Below, piece after piece: positions 43,535 through 52,849 of a DNA stretch of 64,000 bases. Source of the stretch: Burkholderiales bacterium C2 (lineage in GTDB: Bacteria; Pseudomonadota; Gammaproteobacteria; Burkholderiales; Burkholderiaceae_C); assembly GCA_005503085.1 (NCBI GenBank), contig SCOI01000007.1, positions 1-64,000 on the forward strand. Reading direction: 5' to 3'. The notes under the pieces are model-generated. The model worked only from the letters and a program-made list of their open reading frames with translations, did not search any database and was not told the origin of the DNA. The stretch's first letter is position 1. Each line of letters opens with the position of its first letter. The position numbers were made by a program, and so were the translations under genes.

Positions 43535-44320
43535 TTACTGCAGCGCGGCCAGCTGCTGGCGCAGCGCGGCGTTCTCGGCTTCCAGCTCGGCGACCCGGGC
43601 CTGCAGGCGTTCCAGCTCGCTGGCCGGCGCCGCCTCGGCCGTCACGGTCTCTTCCGGCGCGGGCTTGGCTTTGCTGGGCTTGCTCGCCTCGCGCACCCGC
43701 TTCGCGGCCTGCTTCAGCTCATCCTTGCCGCCGGCGGCGGCGGCCACCTGTTCCTCGACCGGCAGGCTGGCCACCGCGGCGGCCGCATTGATCGAGATCT
43801 CGCCGGCCTTGACGGCGGCCACCAGCTCGGGCGCGGCCTGCTTCTGGATCTTCTCGATCTGCACCACCTGGCTGCTGCTGATGCGGGCCGCCCGGGCTAT
43901 GGCCTCGCGGCTGTTCAGCGCCTCGACCGGCGGCAGCTCGGGAGCCGTGCTGTCGGCGGGGGCCGGCACCGGCTCGCTGGCCAGGATCTGGGCGCGGCGC
44001 TGCGCCACCAGCTCCTTCTTGCGCAGCGCCAGCACGCCGCGCTGGAAATCCGACACGCTGCGCCGACCCAGATGCTGGTCGATCATCCACAGATGCACGT
44101 CCTCGATGGACTTGAAGCGTGAATTCTGCACGGTCTGGAAGGGCAGGCCGTGCTTCTGGCAGATGCCGTAGCGGTTGTGGCCGTCCACCAGCACCTCGCC
44201 CCACAGCACCAGCGCGTCGCGGCAGCCCTCGGCCAGGATGCTGCGCTCCAGCGCCGCGTGTTCCTCGGGAGTCAGCGGGTCGATATAGGCGCGCAGGTCT
44301 TCGTTGACGGTGATGTTCAT
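43535..44320 (-). CDS. ParB/Srx-fold protein with a C-terminal coiled coil
   Basis: A 261-residue protein. The N-terminal third has the ParB/sulfiredoxin-like fold (LTPEEHAALERSILAEGCRDALVLWGEVLVDGHNRYGICQKHGLPF), the DGHNR turn corresponding to ParB's nucleotide-binding box. A KorB-like HTH region (EAIARAARISSSQVVQIEKIQKQ) follows, and the C-terminus is a Glu/Ala/Leu coiled coil (ELERLQARVAELEAENAALRQQL). Such proteins are common on plasmids and integrated elements and may bind DNA. No partner parA is present, and the flanks are chromosomal genes, so it may be a remnant of an integrated element. Confidence 0.75.
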   Translation of the reverse strand: MNITVNEDLRAYIDPLTPEEHAALERSILAEGCRDALVLWGEVLVDGHNRYGICQKHGLPFQTVQNSRFKSIEDVHLWMIDQHLGRRSVSDFQRGVLALRKKELVAQRRAQILASEPVPAPADSTAPELPPVEALNSREAIARAARISSSQVVQIEKIQKQAAPELVAAVKAGEISINAAAAVASLPVEEQVAAAAGGKDELKQAAKRVREASKPSKAKPAPEETVTAEAAPASELERLQARVAELEAENAALRQQLAALQ

Positions 44321-44484
44321 GGGCTGGTGTCGGTTCGCTGGGGGGCGGATTTTAGAGGCTGAGCGCGAAGCAGGCTGTTACGCCTTGGGTCTTCTTGAAA
44401 CCCCTGGCGCGGCCGCCGACCTTCAAAATTCGGTCATGCCGCCGTTCGAGCGGGCGCTCCCCCAGTTTTCCGAGGTCCTCCACC

Positions 44485-44913
44485 ATGCTGATCACCTGCT
44501 CCCATTGCCTGAGCAAGAACCGCGTTTACGAAGCGGGTGCCCGGTACAACCCGGCCTGTGACCACTGCACCCGGCCGCTGCTGGACGGTGGCTCGGTAGA
44601 GCTTGGCGAGGCGAACTTCGACGCGGTGGTCAGCGGCACCGATCTGCCCATCGTGCTGGAGCTGACCGCCACCTGGTGCGTGCCCAGCCGCATGATGGCG
44701 CCGCAGCTGGCGCTGGCGGCACGCCAGATGAAGGGCCAGCTGGTGTTCGCCCGGCTCGACACCGACAAGCACCCGCGCCTGGCCCAGCGCCTGGGCCTGC
44801 GCGGCCTGCCCGCGCTGCTGCTGCTGCGCGACGGCCAGGAGCGTCAGCGCATCAACGGCGCGCTGCAGGCGCCGCAGATCATCGAGTGGCTGGAGCGGGA
44901 TTGGGTGGTGTAA
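44485..44913 (+). CDS. thioredoxin-2-like protein with an atypical CVPS active site
   Basis: A 142-residue cytoplasmic protein with the thioredoxin 2 (TrxC) plan: an N-terminal zinc-finger-like pair CSHC (5-8) and CDHC (25-28), then a thioredoxin fold. The active site is WCVPSR (Cys65, Ser68) instead of WCGPCK, so only one redox Cys remains and normal dithiol-disulfide exchange is not possible; a monothiol or chaperone role is more likely. Otherwise TrxC features are present (FARLDTDKHPRLAQRLGLRGLPALLLLRDG). The cis-Pro (GLPAL) is kept. Confidence 0.85.
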   Translation: MLITCSHCLSKNRVYEAGARYNPACDHCTRPLLDGGSVELGEANFDAVVSGTDLPIVLELTATWCVPSRMMAPQLALAARQMKGQLVFARLDTDKHPRLAQRLGLRGLPALLLLRDGQERQRINGALQAPQIIEWLERDWVV

Positions 44914-45233
44914 ACACCCAGTCTTGCGTTCGCCGTTCAGCCCGCAGGTGCCGGGGGCCCGGTCCCACAATCCCGGATCAGCAGCTGCAACAGCAGGTCC
45001 GCCTGCACTGCATCCGTCTAGGCCTCGCTCTCCAGCAGGGTGCCCAGGCGCGCCGCAGCTCGAAGACCTGCTTGAGCTGAGGGCTGTCCTTGCGCTTGTG
45101 GCTGACTTCCAGCCGGCAAGCGGACGCGAGGTCGAAGGCCCAGCGCCGCTCGGGGTGTTCGGTCACGTGTATCGACCCGGCGACTGTGTGGCACCGCACA
45201 GACTGATCCTCTGTCTGAGGTAGAAGCTGGGGG
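44914..45233. other. 320-bp region with a possible frameshifted small gene
   Basis: No intact gene. On the minus strand, about 45018-45180, one frame reads SIHVTEHPERRWAFDLASACRLEVSHKRKDSPQLKQVFELRRA and another continues as RLGTLLESEA before a stop. A single extra base would join them into a protein-like C-terminus. It could be a decayed small gene or a chance match. It overlaps the promoter of the Crp/Fnr gene. Confidence 0.3.
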
Positions 45234-45929
45234 ATGTATCGCAACAAGCTCATCGCAAAGCTTCGGTCCGAGGACCGTGAACTTCTGCTGGCCGAGGGGG
45301 AGGAGGTCGATCTTGAGCGGGGTCAGGTGCTGTATGGCCTTGAGGAAAAAAGAGCCTGGGCGTTCTTCCCGTCCGCCGGCGTCTTCTGCTTGCTGGCCGG
45401 CACCGGCAGCGGCGCGGAACTGGGGGTCGCGCTGGTGGGGCGCGAGGGCATGCTCGGCATGCACTTGCTCCTCGGTGCACAAGACTCGGCCATGCGTGTG
45501 TTTGTCCAGACCGGCGGTCGTGCATGGAGGGTCGGCGTCGCGAGCTTGAATGCGGCGCTTGACAACAGCACCGGGCTCAAAACACTGCTGCTGGCGCAGT
45601 CCTGCGCTGTCGTGAATCAGATCGCCTCGTCATCGGCCTGCGTACTCAGACACACCGTCGCCTGTCGTCTGGCCCGCTGGCTCCTGGTCAGCCGCGACCT
45701 GGCCGAAGCCGACAGCTTCAGCGTGACTCATGAGGTGCTGGCCCGGATGCTCGGTGTCTACCGTGAGCGAGTGACGGGCGCTGCAAGCCAGCTGCAAAGA
45801 TCCGGGCTCATCTACTACAGCCGAGGCCTGTTATCCGTGCTGGATGCGGCCGGCTTGCGTGCCGTCTGCTGCGAATGCTATGCGGCAAGCTGCAAAAGAG
45901 CCTCGGCCGCCGCTTATCTTCAGCCGTAG
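45234..45929 (+). CDS. Crp/Fnr-like transcriptional regulator
   Basis: A 231-residue regulator. The sensor domain is divergent (EEVDLERGQVLYGLEEKRAWAFFPSAGVFCLLAGTGSGAELGVALVGREGMLGMH), without the ordinary cNMP phosphate-binding cassette. The C-terminal HTH is clear: SVTHEVLARMLGVYRERVTGAASQLQRSGLIYYSRG. This kind of Crp-like protein in soil Betaproteobacteria often controls stress genes. The DNA is less GC-rich than the neighbours. Start ATG 45234 follows AGCTGGGGG. The gene tail overlaps the small minus-strand ORF that ends at 45920. Confidence 0.82.
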   Translation: MYRNKLIAKLRSEDRELLLAEGEEVDLERGQVLYGLEEKRAWAFFPSAGVFCLLAGTGSGAELGVALVGREGMLGMHLLLGAQDSAMRVFVQTGGRAWRVGVASLNAALDNSTGLKTLLLAQSCAVVNQIASSSACVLRHTVACRLARWLLVSRDLAEADSFSVTHEVLARMLGVYRERVTGAASQLQRSGLIYYSRGLLSVLDAAGLRAVCCECYAASCKRASAAAYLQP

Positions 45930-46141
45930 TTGCTGACCCATTCAATGCCCTGGGCATGGGCCGCTTCTATCGCGACTTCGGCCGTCGGGTGGGCGCCGCG
46001 CGCGACCGCGATCGTGCGGGGGCGACTCGGCCAGGCCTGCCTGGAGACGACCAGCGCCGGCTCGAAACGCCCGCTGTCGTTGATCTCGGCACTGCAGACC
46101 AGCGCATAGTCTTTGTGTCTGAAGGTGTGCGACGTGGCCAT
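45920..46141 (-). CDS. small conserved-type protein, 73 residues
   Basis: A 73-residue protein, MATSHTFRHKDYALVCSAEIN, that continues with SGRFEPALVVSRQAWPSRPRTIAVARG. RBS GGAG stands 6 bases before the ATG at 46141. The plus-strand protein at 46351 has a related layout (AGTMEMCTGRGFIAAVVVHRVGEGQPQEVYRDMGLSCSYPW), so both may come from one family of small Betaproteobacterial proteins; I cannot name it. Its tail overlaps the Crp/Fnr-like gene by 10 bp. Confidence 0.6.
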   Translation of the reverse strand: MATSHTFRHKDYALVCSAEINDSGRFEPALVVSRQAWPSRPRTIAVARGAHPTAEVAIEAAHAQGIEWVSNYG

Positions 46142-46350
46142 GATCATCTCCAAGGCAAGCCTGGAGTATGCGCGCCAACGGTCAGCACAGCAGCGCGGCC
46201 ATGCTGTGTTGGCTGGCGTACAGACGGAACTCGGAGATGCCGGCAGTGTTTGCTCGGAGATTTTTCCGCGTACCGAGTCATGCTATGGATCGCTTGATCG
46301 TGGCCCATCCGGCGTGGTCAGGCGCTGGGTGAGCCTCGGAAGGAGTCCGT

Positions 46351-46650
46351 ATGCAGTTCGAAGACCGCAGCGATGGCCAGTACCGGATCTATGCCGGCAC
46401 GATGGAGATGTGCACGGGCCGAGGCTTCATCGCCGCCGTCGTTGTGCATCGAGTGGGTGAGGGGCAGCCGCAGGAGGTCTATCGCGATATGGGCCTGTCG
46501 TGCAGCTACCCCTGGTCCTCATCAACCCAGGCATTGACACATGCGCTGGCCGATGGCGCCCAGGCGGTGAGGGCCGAACAGCTGCGCGATGCAAGCCGGC
46601 ATGCTTGGCGCGCGAACCCTGCCCTCACTGCACCAACGCGACCGACTTGA
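46351..46650 (+). CDS. small hypothetical protein, 99 residues
   Basis: A 99-residue ORF with RBS AAGGAG. It begins MQFEDRSDGQYRIYAGTMEM and shares a pattern with the 73-residue protein on the other strand (short beta strands, an aromatic Tyr near the start, and a hydrophobic VVV/AVVV strand). No family is recognised. It is divergent from that gene, and its end overlaps modC by 26 bp, tail to tail. The region is less GC-rich than the mod genes. Confidence 0.6.
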   Translation: MQFEDRSDGQYRIYAGTMEMCTGRGFIAAVVVHRVGEGQPQEVYRDMGLSCSYPWSSSTQALTHALADGAQAVRAEQLRDASRHAWRANPALTAPTRPT

Positions 46651-47707
46651 CCAGTGCCCAGACCGGCAGGCCGGGCCGCAGCTGCAGCTCGTCGGCGGCC
46701 TTGCTGGTGATGCGGGCCAGCAGCACCGCCGGCCCGCAGCGCAGCCGCAGCAGCAGCTGCGAAGGGTGGGCATGCTCGGCCATGCTCTCGATCACGCAGC
46801 GCAGCTGGTTCTGGATGCTGCTGTGGCGCGGCTGTTCGGTGGCGATGCTGACATCGCGCGCCAGCACGCGCAGCCGCAGCGGCTGACCCGGGGCCAGGCC
46901 GCTGTCCTTGAGCCAGAGGCTGCCGCCCTCGAAGGCGACGCGGCACAGATGCCAGCGCGGGTCGCGCTCGGCCAGCGTGCCGTTCAGCAGCGCGCCCGCC
47001 TCATCGCCCAGGCGCAGCGGGTTGTCGATCGCGGCCAGCAGCTCGGCCACCGGGCCGGCGGCGCGGACCTGGCCCTGGTCCAGCAGCACCAGATGGTCGG
47101 CCAGCCGGGCCAGCTCGTCGACCGCGTGGGTGACGTAGAGCATGGGGATGTTGAGCTCGTCACGCAGCCGCTCCAGCCAGGGCAGGATCTCCTGCTTGCG
47201 GGCGAGGTCCAGCGCCGCCAGCGGTTCGTCCAGCAGCAGCAGGCGCGGGCCGGTGGCCAGCGCGCGGGCGATGGCCACGCGCTGGCGCTCGCCGCCCGAG
47301 AGCTGCGCGCTCGAGCGCTTCAGCAGGCCGCCGATGCCCAGCAGCGCGATGGCCTGCTGCAGCGCCTGCGCTCCTTGCACGCCGCCGGCGCGCTTCAGGC
47401 CGTAGTGCAGATTGCCCTGCACATCGAGATGCTCGAACAGGCTGGCCTCCTGGAACACATAGCCCAGCGGGCGTCGCCAGGTGGGCAGGCACAGCCCGGC
47501 CGCATCGTCCTGCCAGCACTCGCCGCCGATCTGCACCCGGCCGCTGGCGCCGGGTTCCAGCCCGGCGACGCTGCGCAGCAGGCTGGTCTTGCCGCAGCCG
47601 GAGGGGCCGAACAGCGCGGTGATGCCGCGCGCCGGCAGCTCGATGTCCACGGCCAGTTCGAAGGCCGCGCGTGGCAGGCGCAGGCGGATCTGGTGGGCCT
47701 GGTTCAT
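46625..47707 (-). CDS. modC: molybdenum ABC transporter, ATP-binding protein
   Basis: A 360-residue ATPase for molybdate uptake. Walker A is [17 protein letters not shown], the Q-loop [13 protein letters not shown], the ABC signature [15 protein letters not shown] and Walker [13 protein letters not shown]. The C-terminal 110 residues are a TOBE/Mop-like domain ([33 protein letters not shown]) that binds molybdate. Its ATG overlaps the modB stop by 4 bp. Last gene of modABC. Confidence 0.96.
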   Translation of the reverse strand: MNQAHQIRLRLPRAAFELAVDIELPARGITALFGPSGCGKTSLLRSVAGLEPGASGRVQIGGECWQDDAAGLCLPTWRRPLGYVFQEASLFEHLDVQGNLHYGLKRAGGVQGAQALQQAIALLGIGGLLKRSSAQLSGGERQRVAIARALATGPRLLLLDEPLAALDLARKQEILPWLERLRDELNIPMLYVTHAVDELARLADHLVLLDQGQVRAAGPVAELLAAIDNPLRLGDEAGALLNGTLAERDPRWHLCRVAFEGGSLWLKDSGLAPGQPLRLRVLARDVSIATEQPRHSSIQNQLRCVIESMAEHAHPSQLLLRLRCGPAVLLARITSKAADELQLRPGLPVWALVKSVALVQ

Positions 47708-48381
47708 GGCAGCGCGCGACGATTTTTCATCAGCGCCAGGATCAGCAGCACGGCGAAGGAGAACAGCAGCATGCCGCCGGCCAGCCAATGGGCCTGGGCA
47801 TATTCCAGCGCCTCGACATGGCCGTAGATCAAGGTCGAGACGACACGGGTCTGGCCCGGGATATTGCCGCCCATCATCAGCACCACGCCGAACTCGCCGA
47901 CCGTGTGCGCGAAGCTCAGGATGGCCGCCGTGGCCAGACCCGGCCGGGCCAGCGGCAGCGCCACCGTGAAGAAGGCATCGAGCGGCCGGGCGCGCAGTGT
48001 GGCGGCCACCTCCATCGCACGCGGCCCGATGGCTTCGAAGGCATGCTGGATAGGCTGCACCGCAAAAGGCAGCGAAAAAAGGATGGAGCCGATCAGCAGG
48101 CCGCTGAAGGTGAAGGGCAGCGTGCCCCAGCCCAGTGCCAGCGTCAGCTGGCCCAGCGGGCCGCTCGGCCCCATCAGCACCAGCAGGTAGAAGCCCAGCA
48201 CGGTCGGCGGCAGCACCAGGGGCAGGGTCACCAGCGCGGCGACCGGGGCGCGCCAGCGCGAGTGCGTCTGCGCCAGCCACCAGGCCAGCGGCGTGGCCAG
48301 CAGCAGCAAGAGCAGGGTGGTCAGGCCGGCCAGCTTCAGCGTCAGCGCGATCGCCTGCCAGGCGGCGGGGTCCAGTGGCAT
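47704..48381 (-). CDS. modB: molybdate ABC transporter permease
   Basis: A 225-residue inner-membrane permease with about five hydrophobic helices. It has the EAA motif region of binding-protein-dependent permeases ([50 protein letters not shown]). It overlaps modC by 4 bp (ATGA) and is 13 bp downstream of modA. Together with modA and modC it forms a high-affinity molybdate importer, needed for molybdenum cofactor enzymes. Confidence 0.95.
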   Translation of the reverse strand: MPLDPAAWQAIALTLKLAGLTTLLLLLLATPLAWWLAQTHSRWRAPVAALVTLPLVLPPTVLGFYLLVLMGPSGPLGQLTLALGWGTLPFTFSGLLIGSILFSLPFAVQPIQHAFEAIGPRAMEVAATLRARPLDAFFTVALPLARPGLATAAILSFAHTVGEFGVVLMMGGNIPGQTRVVSTLIYGHVEALEYAQAHWLAGGMLLFSFAVLLILALMKNRRALP

Positions 48382-48394
48382 CAGCGAGTCCTCT

Positions 48395-49141
48395 TCACAG
48401 CTCGTAGCCGTGGGCGCGGATGATGGCGCGGGCCTTGTCGCCGCGCAGGTATTGCAGCAGCGCCGCGGCGGCCGGATTGCCGAGCCCGGCCTTCAGCAGC
48501 AGCGCGTCCTGGCGGATAGGCTCGTGCAGGTGGGCCGGCACGATCCAAGCCGAGCCCTGGGCGATACGCCCGTCTACCTGCACCTGGCTCAGCGCGACAA
48601 AACCGAGCGCCGCGTTCTCGGTGGCGATGAACTGATAGGTCTGGGCGATGCTCTCGCCCTGCACGAACTTGGGCGTCAGCGCCTCCAGCAGGCCCAGCTT
48701 GCCCAGGGCCTGGATAGCGGCGGCACCATAGGGCGCCACCTTGGGATCGGCCAGCGCGATGCGCTCGAAGGCGCCGGCTTTTCTGAGCACCGCGCCCTGG
48801 GCGTCCACCAGGCCTGGCTGTTTGCTCCACAGCACCAGCCGGCCGGTCGCATAGCTGAAGCGGCTCTCGGCCAGCCCCAGGCCCTCGGCCACCAGCCGGG
48901 CTGGCGTCGTATCGTCGGCGGCCAGCAGCAGTTGGAAGGGCGCGCCGTTCCTGATCTGGGCGTAGAACTTGCCGGTCGAGCCGAAGGCCAGCCTGACCTG
49001 GTGTCCGCTGTCCTGCTCGAAGGCCTGGGCGATCTTCTGCATGGCCGCGCTGAAGTTGGCGGCCACGGCCACCTGCACCTCGGCCGCATGAACCCTGCCG
49101 AGCAGCACGATGAGCAGCAGCATGACGGAAAAACGCAGCAC
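48395..49141 (-). CDS. modA: molybdate-binding protein
   Basis: A 248-residue periplasmic protein. The signal peptide ([19 protein letters not shown]) leads to [42 protein letters not shown], the ModA ligand-binding N-terminus with the Ser residues that bind oxyanions. The C-terminal half is [31 protein letters not shown]. First gene of the leftward modABC operon, with a ModE box upstream. Confidence 0.94.
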   Translation of the reverse strand: MLRFSVMLLLIVLLGRVHAAEVQVAVAANFSAAMQKIAQAFEQDSGHQVRLAFGSTGKFYAQIRNGAPFQLLLAADDTTPARLVAEGLGLAESRFSYATGRLVLWSKQPGLVDAQGAVLRKAGAFERIALADPKVAPYGAAAIQALGKLGLLEALTPKFVQGESIAQTYQFIATENAALGFVALSQVQVDGRIAQGSAWIVPAHLHEPIRQDALLLKAGLGNPAAAALLQYLRGDKARAIIRAHGYEL

Positions 49142-49149
49142 GGCAACCT

Positions 49150-49172
49150 CGCTATTCCAAACAAGAATAGCG
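49150..49172. promoter_or_regulatory. ModE-box-like inverted repeat
   Basis: CGCTATT (49150-49156) and AATAGCG (49166-49172) form a perfect inverted repeat with a 9-base spacer. It resembles the ModE operator (E. coli CGTTATATA-N-TATATAACG) and lies between modA and modE, 9 bp from the modA start. It is well placed to shut off modABC when molybdate is plentiful. Confidence 0.75.
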
Positions 49173-49202
49173 CCAGTATAGGCCGCTGGTTAGGATGGGC
49201 GC

Positions 49203-49943
49203 ATGAACAACGCCCACTCCGATCTGAGCGAGGTGCTGCGCCACGAGGCCGGCGACAAGCGCATCGCCATCCTGCGCCGCGTCGGCGCGGTCGGTTCGAT
49301 CTCGCAGGCGGCCCGCGAGGCCGGCGTCAGCTACAAGGCGGCCTGGCAGGCCATCGAAACCCTCAGCAATCTGGCCGGCATGCCCCTGGTCGAGAAGCTG
49401 GTCGGCGGCGCCGGTGGCGGCGGTGCGCGGCTGACCGCCGAGGGCGAGCGGGTGCTGGCGGCCGAGGCGGCGCTGAGCCGCGCGCGCGCCGAGGTGCTGG
49501 CCCGGCTGGCCCCGGGCGGCATGCTGGCGAGCACCGGCGTGCGCACCAGCATGCGCAACCAGTTCCCCTGCACGGTCGCGGCGCTGCGTGCGCAGCAGGG
49601 GCTGCTGAGGGTGGAGCTGGCCCTGCCCCAAGGCGGGCGGCTGTTCTCGCGCATCACGCGCGAGAGCGCCGAGCTGCTGGGCCTGGCGCGCGGCCTGCCG
49701 GTGCTGGCGCTGTGCAAGGCCACCGCGGTGCAGGTGGCGGCGCAGCTCGAGGCCGGCCCGGCGCGCAATCTGCTGCCGGGCACGGTGCTGCGCCGTGCGC
49801 GCACGGCCGGCGAGGTCGTGCTGCAGCTGGCCGGCGGCATCAGCCTGGTCGGCTTCGCGGCGGCCGGCCACGGGCTGGCGCCGGGCCGGGCCGCGCAGGC
49901 GGCGGTCGAGGAGTCGGGCGTCGTGATCGCGTTGCCGGGCTGA
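49203..49943 (+). CDS. modE: molybdate-responsive transcriptional regulator
   Basis: A 246-residue regulator. The N-terminal winged helix (RIAILRRVGAVGSISQAAREAGVSYKAAWQAIETLSNLAGMPLVEKLVGGAGGGGARLTAEG) is followed by two Mop (TOBE) domains that bind molybdate: RNQFPCTVAALRAQQGLLRVELAL and LPGTVLRRARTAGEVVLQLAGGI. It is divergent from modABC, and the ModE-box palindrome lies between the two. Confidence 0.95.
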   Translation: MNNAHSDLSEVLRHEAGDKRIAILRRVGAVGSISQAAREAGVSYKAAWQAIETLSNLAGMPLVEKLVGGAGGGGARLTAEGERVLAAEAALSRARAEVLARLAPGGMLASTGVRTSMRNQFPCTVAALRAQQGLLRVELALPQGGRLFSRITRESAELLGLARGLPVLALCKATAVQVAAQLEAGPARNLLPGTVLRRARTAGEVVLQLAGGISLVGFAAAGHGLAPGRAAQAAVEESGVVIALPG

Positions 49944-50043
49944 AGCGGGCGGGGCGTCCTATGACCCCGCAGGTCATCGACAGCGTCCGGGCGGTCCCGC
50001 ACAGTAGCGCCAGTCCCTGTGCAATGACCTACCGGAGAAAGCC

Positions 50044-50472
50044 ATGAGAACCGTTCAATCCTCCCCGATCCTCAAGCTTGCGCTGCTGGCCGATGCCGTC
50101 GTCAGCGGCAGCATCGCGGCCGCGCAGCTGCTGTTCGCGGCGCCCATGGCCGGGCTGCTGGGTCTGCCCAAGCCGCTGCTGCTGGAGAGCGGCCTCTTCC
50201 TGGTCTTCTATGTGGCGCTGCTGTTGCTGATGGCCTCGCGCGGCCGGCTCTGGTCGGCCCTGGTCGGCGTCGTGGTGGTGGGCAATATCGGCTGGGCGCT
50301 GGCCTGCATCGCGCTGGCGCTGAGCGGGGCTGTTGCGCCGACCGGCTGGGGCCTGGCCTATCTGGCCCTGCATGCGTTCGGTGTGCTGGGCTTCGCGGCG
50401 CTGGAGTGGATTGGCCTGCGCCGCTCGGCCGACGCGGCCGAGTTCCGCGCTCAGACGCCGGCGACGCGGTAG
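50044..50472 (+). CDS. small integral membrane protein, 142 residues
   Basis: A 142-residue hydrophobic protein with four predicted helices (LALLADAVVSGSIAAAQLLFAA; LFLVFYVALLLLMAS; ALVGVVVVGNIGWALACIALALSG; WGLAYLALHAFGVLGFAALEWIGL). It has RBS GGAG 6 bases before the ATG. No family is named; such four-helix proteins occur in many Proteobacteria. It overlaps the convergent diguanylate cyclase gene by 22 bp. Confidence 0.75.
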   Translation: MRTVQSSPILKLALLADAVVSGSIAAAQLLFAAPMAGLLGLPKPLLLESGLFLVFYVALLLLMASRGRLWSALVGVVVVGNIGWALACIALALSGAVAPTGWGLAYLALHAFGVLGFAALEWIGLRRSADAAEFRAQTPATR

Positions 50473-52724
50473 GTGTTGCGCCCGGCCTTCTTGGCCTGAT
50501 AGAGCGCCTCGTCGGCACGGGCCAGCAGCTCGGCCGGCGTGATGGCCCCGCCCTGGTGCTGGGCCAGGCCTATGCTGGTGGAGACCTGCAGCTGCTGGCC
50601 CTGCAGCTCGAAGCGCGGGCCCATGGCCGCGACGATCTTGGCGGCGACCGCAGCCGGCTCGGCCTCGCCGCCCAGGCCCTCCAGGATGATGACGAACTCG
50701 TCGCCGGCCAGCCGCGCCACCGTGTCGGTGCTGCGCACGCTGCGCTGCAGGCGCCGCGCGAACTCCTGCAGCACCGCATCGCCCATCGCGTGGCCCAGGC
50801 TGTCGTTGATGGACTTGAACCGGTCGATGTCCAGGAACAGCAAGGCCAGCGCGCTGCCGCTGCGCTGGGCGCGGCGCAGCGCCTGGCCCAGCAGTTCGTC
50901 GAAGTGATGCCGGTTCGGCAGGCCGGTCAGGCTGTCGTGCCGGGCCAGCAGCTGCAGCTCGCGCTGCACCGATTTGAGCGCCGAGACATCCTGGCTCAGC
51001 GTGTAGAGGCCTTGCACGACGCCGGAGGCGGCGATGTCCGGCAGGTACTCGTTCTTCAGCGAGCGGCTCACGCCCAGCGTCTCCGATTGCAGCTCGAAGC
51101 TGACCGCCTCGCCGGCCAGCGCGCGGTGCAGCCAGGGCGCGCGCTGCGCATACAGCGTCTCGCCGATCACCTCGCGCAGCGGCCGCCCCAGCGCTGTGCC
51201 GGGTTCGATGCCCAGCCAGTCCTTGAAGGTGGCGTTGACGAAGAGCAGGCGCTCCTGCGCGTCGAGATAACCGATCAGCACCGGCAGGTGGTCGGTGATG
51301 TCGTGCAGGCGCTTCTCGGCCGCCCTCAAGGCCTCCTGCGTGTCCAGCATGGCCTGCTCGCGGCGGCGCTCGGCCGTCACATCGCGGCTGGTGATGGCCA
51401 CGCCGTCGCCGACCGGCACCACCTGGTGCTGCAGCACCAGGCCGGCGGCCGGCGGCGTCTCGATGACGAACTCCGCGCGCAGCGGCCGGCCGCTCTCCAG
51501 CACCCGGGCATACATCTCGAAAAAGCGCGGGTCGCGGGCGGTCTTGAACACCTCGGCGCGGGTATGCCAGAGGATCTGCTCCTTGGGCCGGCGCAGCAGC
51601 TCGGCGCCGCGGTCATTGCAGTGGGTGAAGCGGAAGTCGAGCAGACGGCCGTCGGCCGCGCGCTCGGCGCGCAGGATCCAGAAGGCGTCCAGGCTGGCGT
51701 TCGAGGCCGCCTCGAACTGGGCCCGTGCCCGCTCGCGCGAGGCCTGGCTGCGCCGCAGCGTGATGGCCGCGAAGCTCAGGCCGCCGAAGGCCAGCATCAG
51801 GGTCAGGCTGGCGATGCCGGTGGCGCGCAGCGCGGCGGCGCGGCGTGCCTGGTAGGGCACTAGCGCCTCGGGCAGGCTCAGGCCGGTGAACACCACCATC
51901 TGGTAGTCCTCCAGCGTCTGGTAGGCCATGCGGCGGTGCACGCCGTCGAGCCGGCTGGTGGCCAGATAGCTGCCTTGCGGCCAGCGCGCCAGCTGATGGA
52001 TCAGCGTGCGGGTGCCGGAGACCTCGCCGAACCAGACCCGCTCGCCCGAGCGCCGCGCCCGCAGCACCCAGTCCAGGCCCAGCAGGCCGACGACGCCCTG
52101 GTCGCCGAACTGGCTGGCGCGGTAGAAGTCGGTGAAGTAGTAGGGGTCCATCACGACGCCGACGACGCCGGCAAAGCCGCCGTCCGCATGCTGCAGCCGC
52201 CGTGTCAGATGCAAGCGCCACGAGGGATCGCCGGCGTTCTGCTCGGGCCTGCCGATATGCAGGCCGCGACGTTGGCCCTCGCGATGCACCAGGAAGTGCG
52301 GCTTGCCGGCGATCTCGCCCGGCTCGGCCGGCCGCGAGCTGCTCAGCAGCCGGCCCTGGGCATCGGCGATATAGAGCGATCTGACGCCCGGCAGATCGTC
52401 CAGGCCCAGCCTCAGCAGCCGGGCCAGGCCGGCTTCGGCGGCGGCGCGCTCGCTGCTGCGGCCCAGGCCGTGCTCCAGATCGCTGGCGACAAAGGCGGTG
52501 ATCTGGTCGATCTGCTGCAGGCTGCGCCGCGTGTGTTCCGAGAAGGCCTGGTTCAGGCCGTTGCCGCGCTGCTCGATCTCGCGTTCGACCAGCGCGCGCT
52601 CGCCATCCAGCGTCTGCAGCACCATCCACCAGAGTGCGCCGATGATGGCCAGGCCCAGGGCCGGCAAGGCCCAGATCAGCAGATCGAGCTTGCCGACGGG
52701 CCGGGCCGGGGATGGCAAGCGCAT
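50451..52724 (-). CDS. diguanylate cyclase with Cache-like sensor and PAS domains
   Basis: A 757-residue inner-membrane protein. Two membrane helices (about 16-36 and 320-345) frame a periplasmic Cache/dCache-like sensor domain (QITAFVASDLEHGLGR...GVVMDPYYFTDFYRASQFG). Two PAS domains follow in the cytoplasm (ARAQFEAASNASLDAFWILRAERA and HDITDHLPVLIGYLDAQERLLFVNATFKDWLG). The C-terminal GGDEF domain has AGDEF at 673-677 and the inhibitory RxxD site (RSTD). It makes cyclic-di-GMP; A for the first G of GGDEF occurs in active enzymes. The start, ATG 52724, has RBS CAGGAG. Confidence 0.92.
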   Translation of the reverse strand: MRLPSPARPVGKLDLLIWALPALGLAIIGALWWMVLQTLDGERALVEREIEQRGNGLNQAFSEHTRRSLQQIDQITAFVASDLEHGLGRSSERAAAEAGLARLLRLGLDDLPGVRSLYIADAQGRLLSSSRPAEPGEIAGKPHFLVHREGQRRGLHIGRPEQNAGDPSWRLHLTRRLQHADGGFAGVVGVVMDPYYFTDFYRASQFGDQGVVGLLGLDWVLRARRSGERVWFGEVSGTRTLIHQLARWPQGSYLATSRLDGVHRRMAYQTLEDYQMVVFTGLSLPEALVPYQARRAAALRATGIASLTLMLAFGGLSFAAITLRRSQASRERARAQFEAASNASLDAFWILRAERAADGRLLDFRFTHCNDRGAELLRRPKEQILWHTRAEVFKTARDPRFFEMYARVLESGRPLRAEFVIETPPAAGLVLQHQVVPVGDGVAITSRDVTAERRREQAMLDTQEALRAAEKRLHDITDHLPVLIGYLDAQERLLFVNATFKDWLGIEPGTALGRPLREVIGETLYAQRAPWLHRALAGEAVSFELQSETLGVSRSLKNEYLPDIAASGVVQGLYTLSQDVSALKSVQRELQLLARHDSLTGLPNRHHFDELLGQALRRAQRSGSALALLFLDIDRFKSINDSLGHAMGDAVLQEFARRLQRSVRSTDTVARLAGDEFVIILEGLGGEAEPAAVAAKIVAAMGPRFELQGQQLQVSTSIGLAQHQGGAITPAELLARADEALYQAKKAGRNTYRVAGV

Positions 52725-52849
52725 GGGCGCTCCTGCTGCTGCTGGCGTTGCATCCCTGGCGATGAAGGCTTGTCGAAACAGTACGACAGCCTGGTGTTGT
52801 GCGATCAGCATACGCCGGCGCCCGGGCGCCGGGAAGCTCGGGCAACAGC

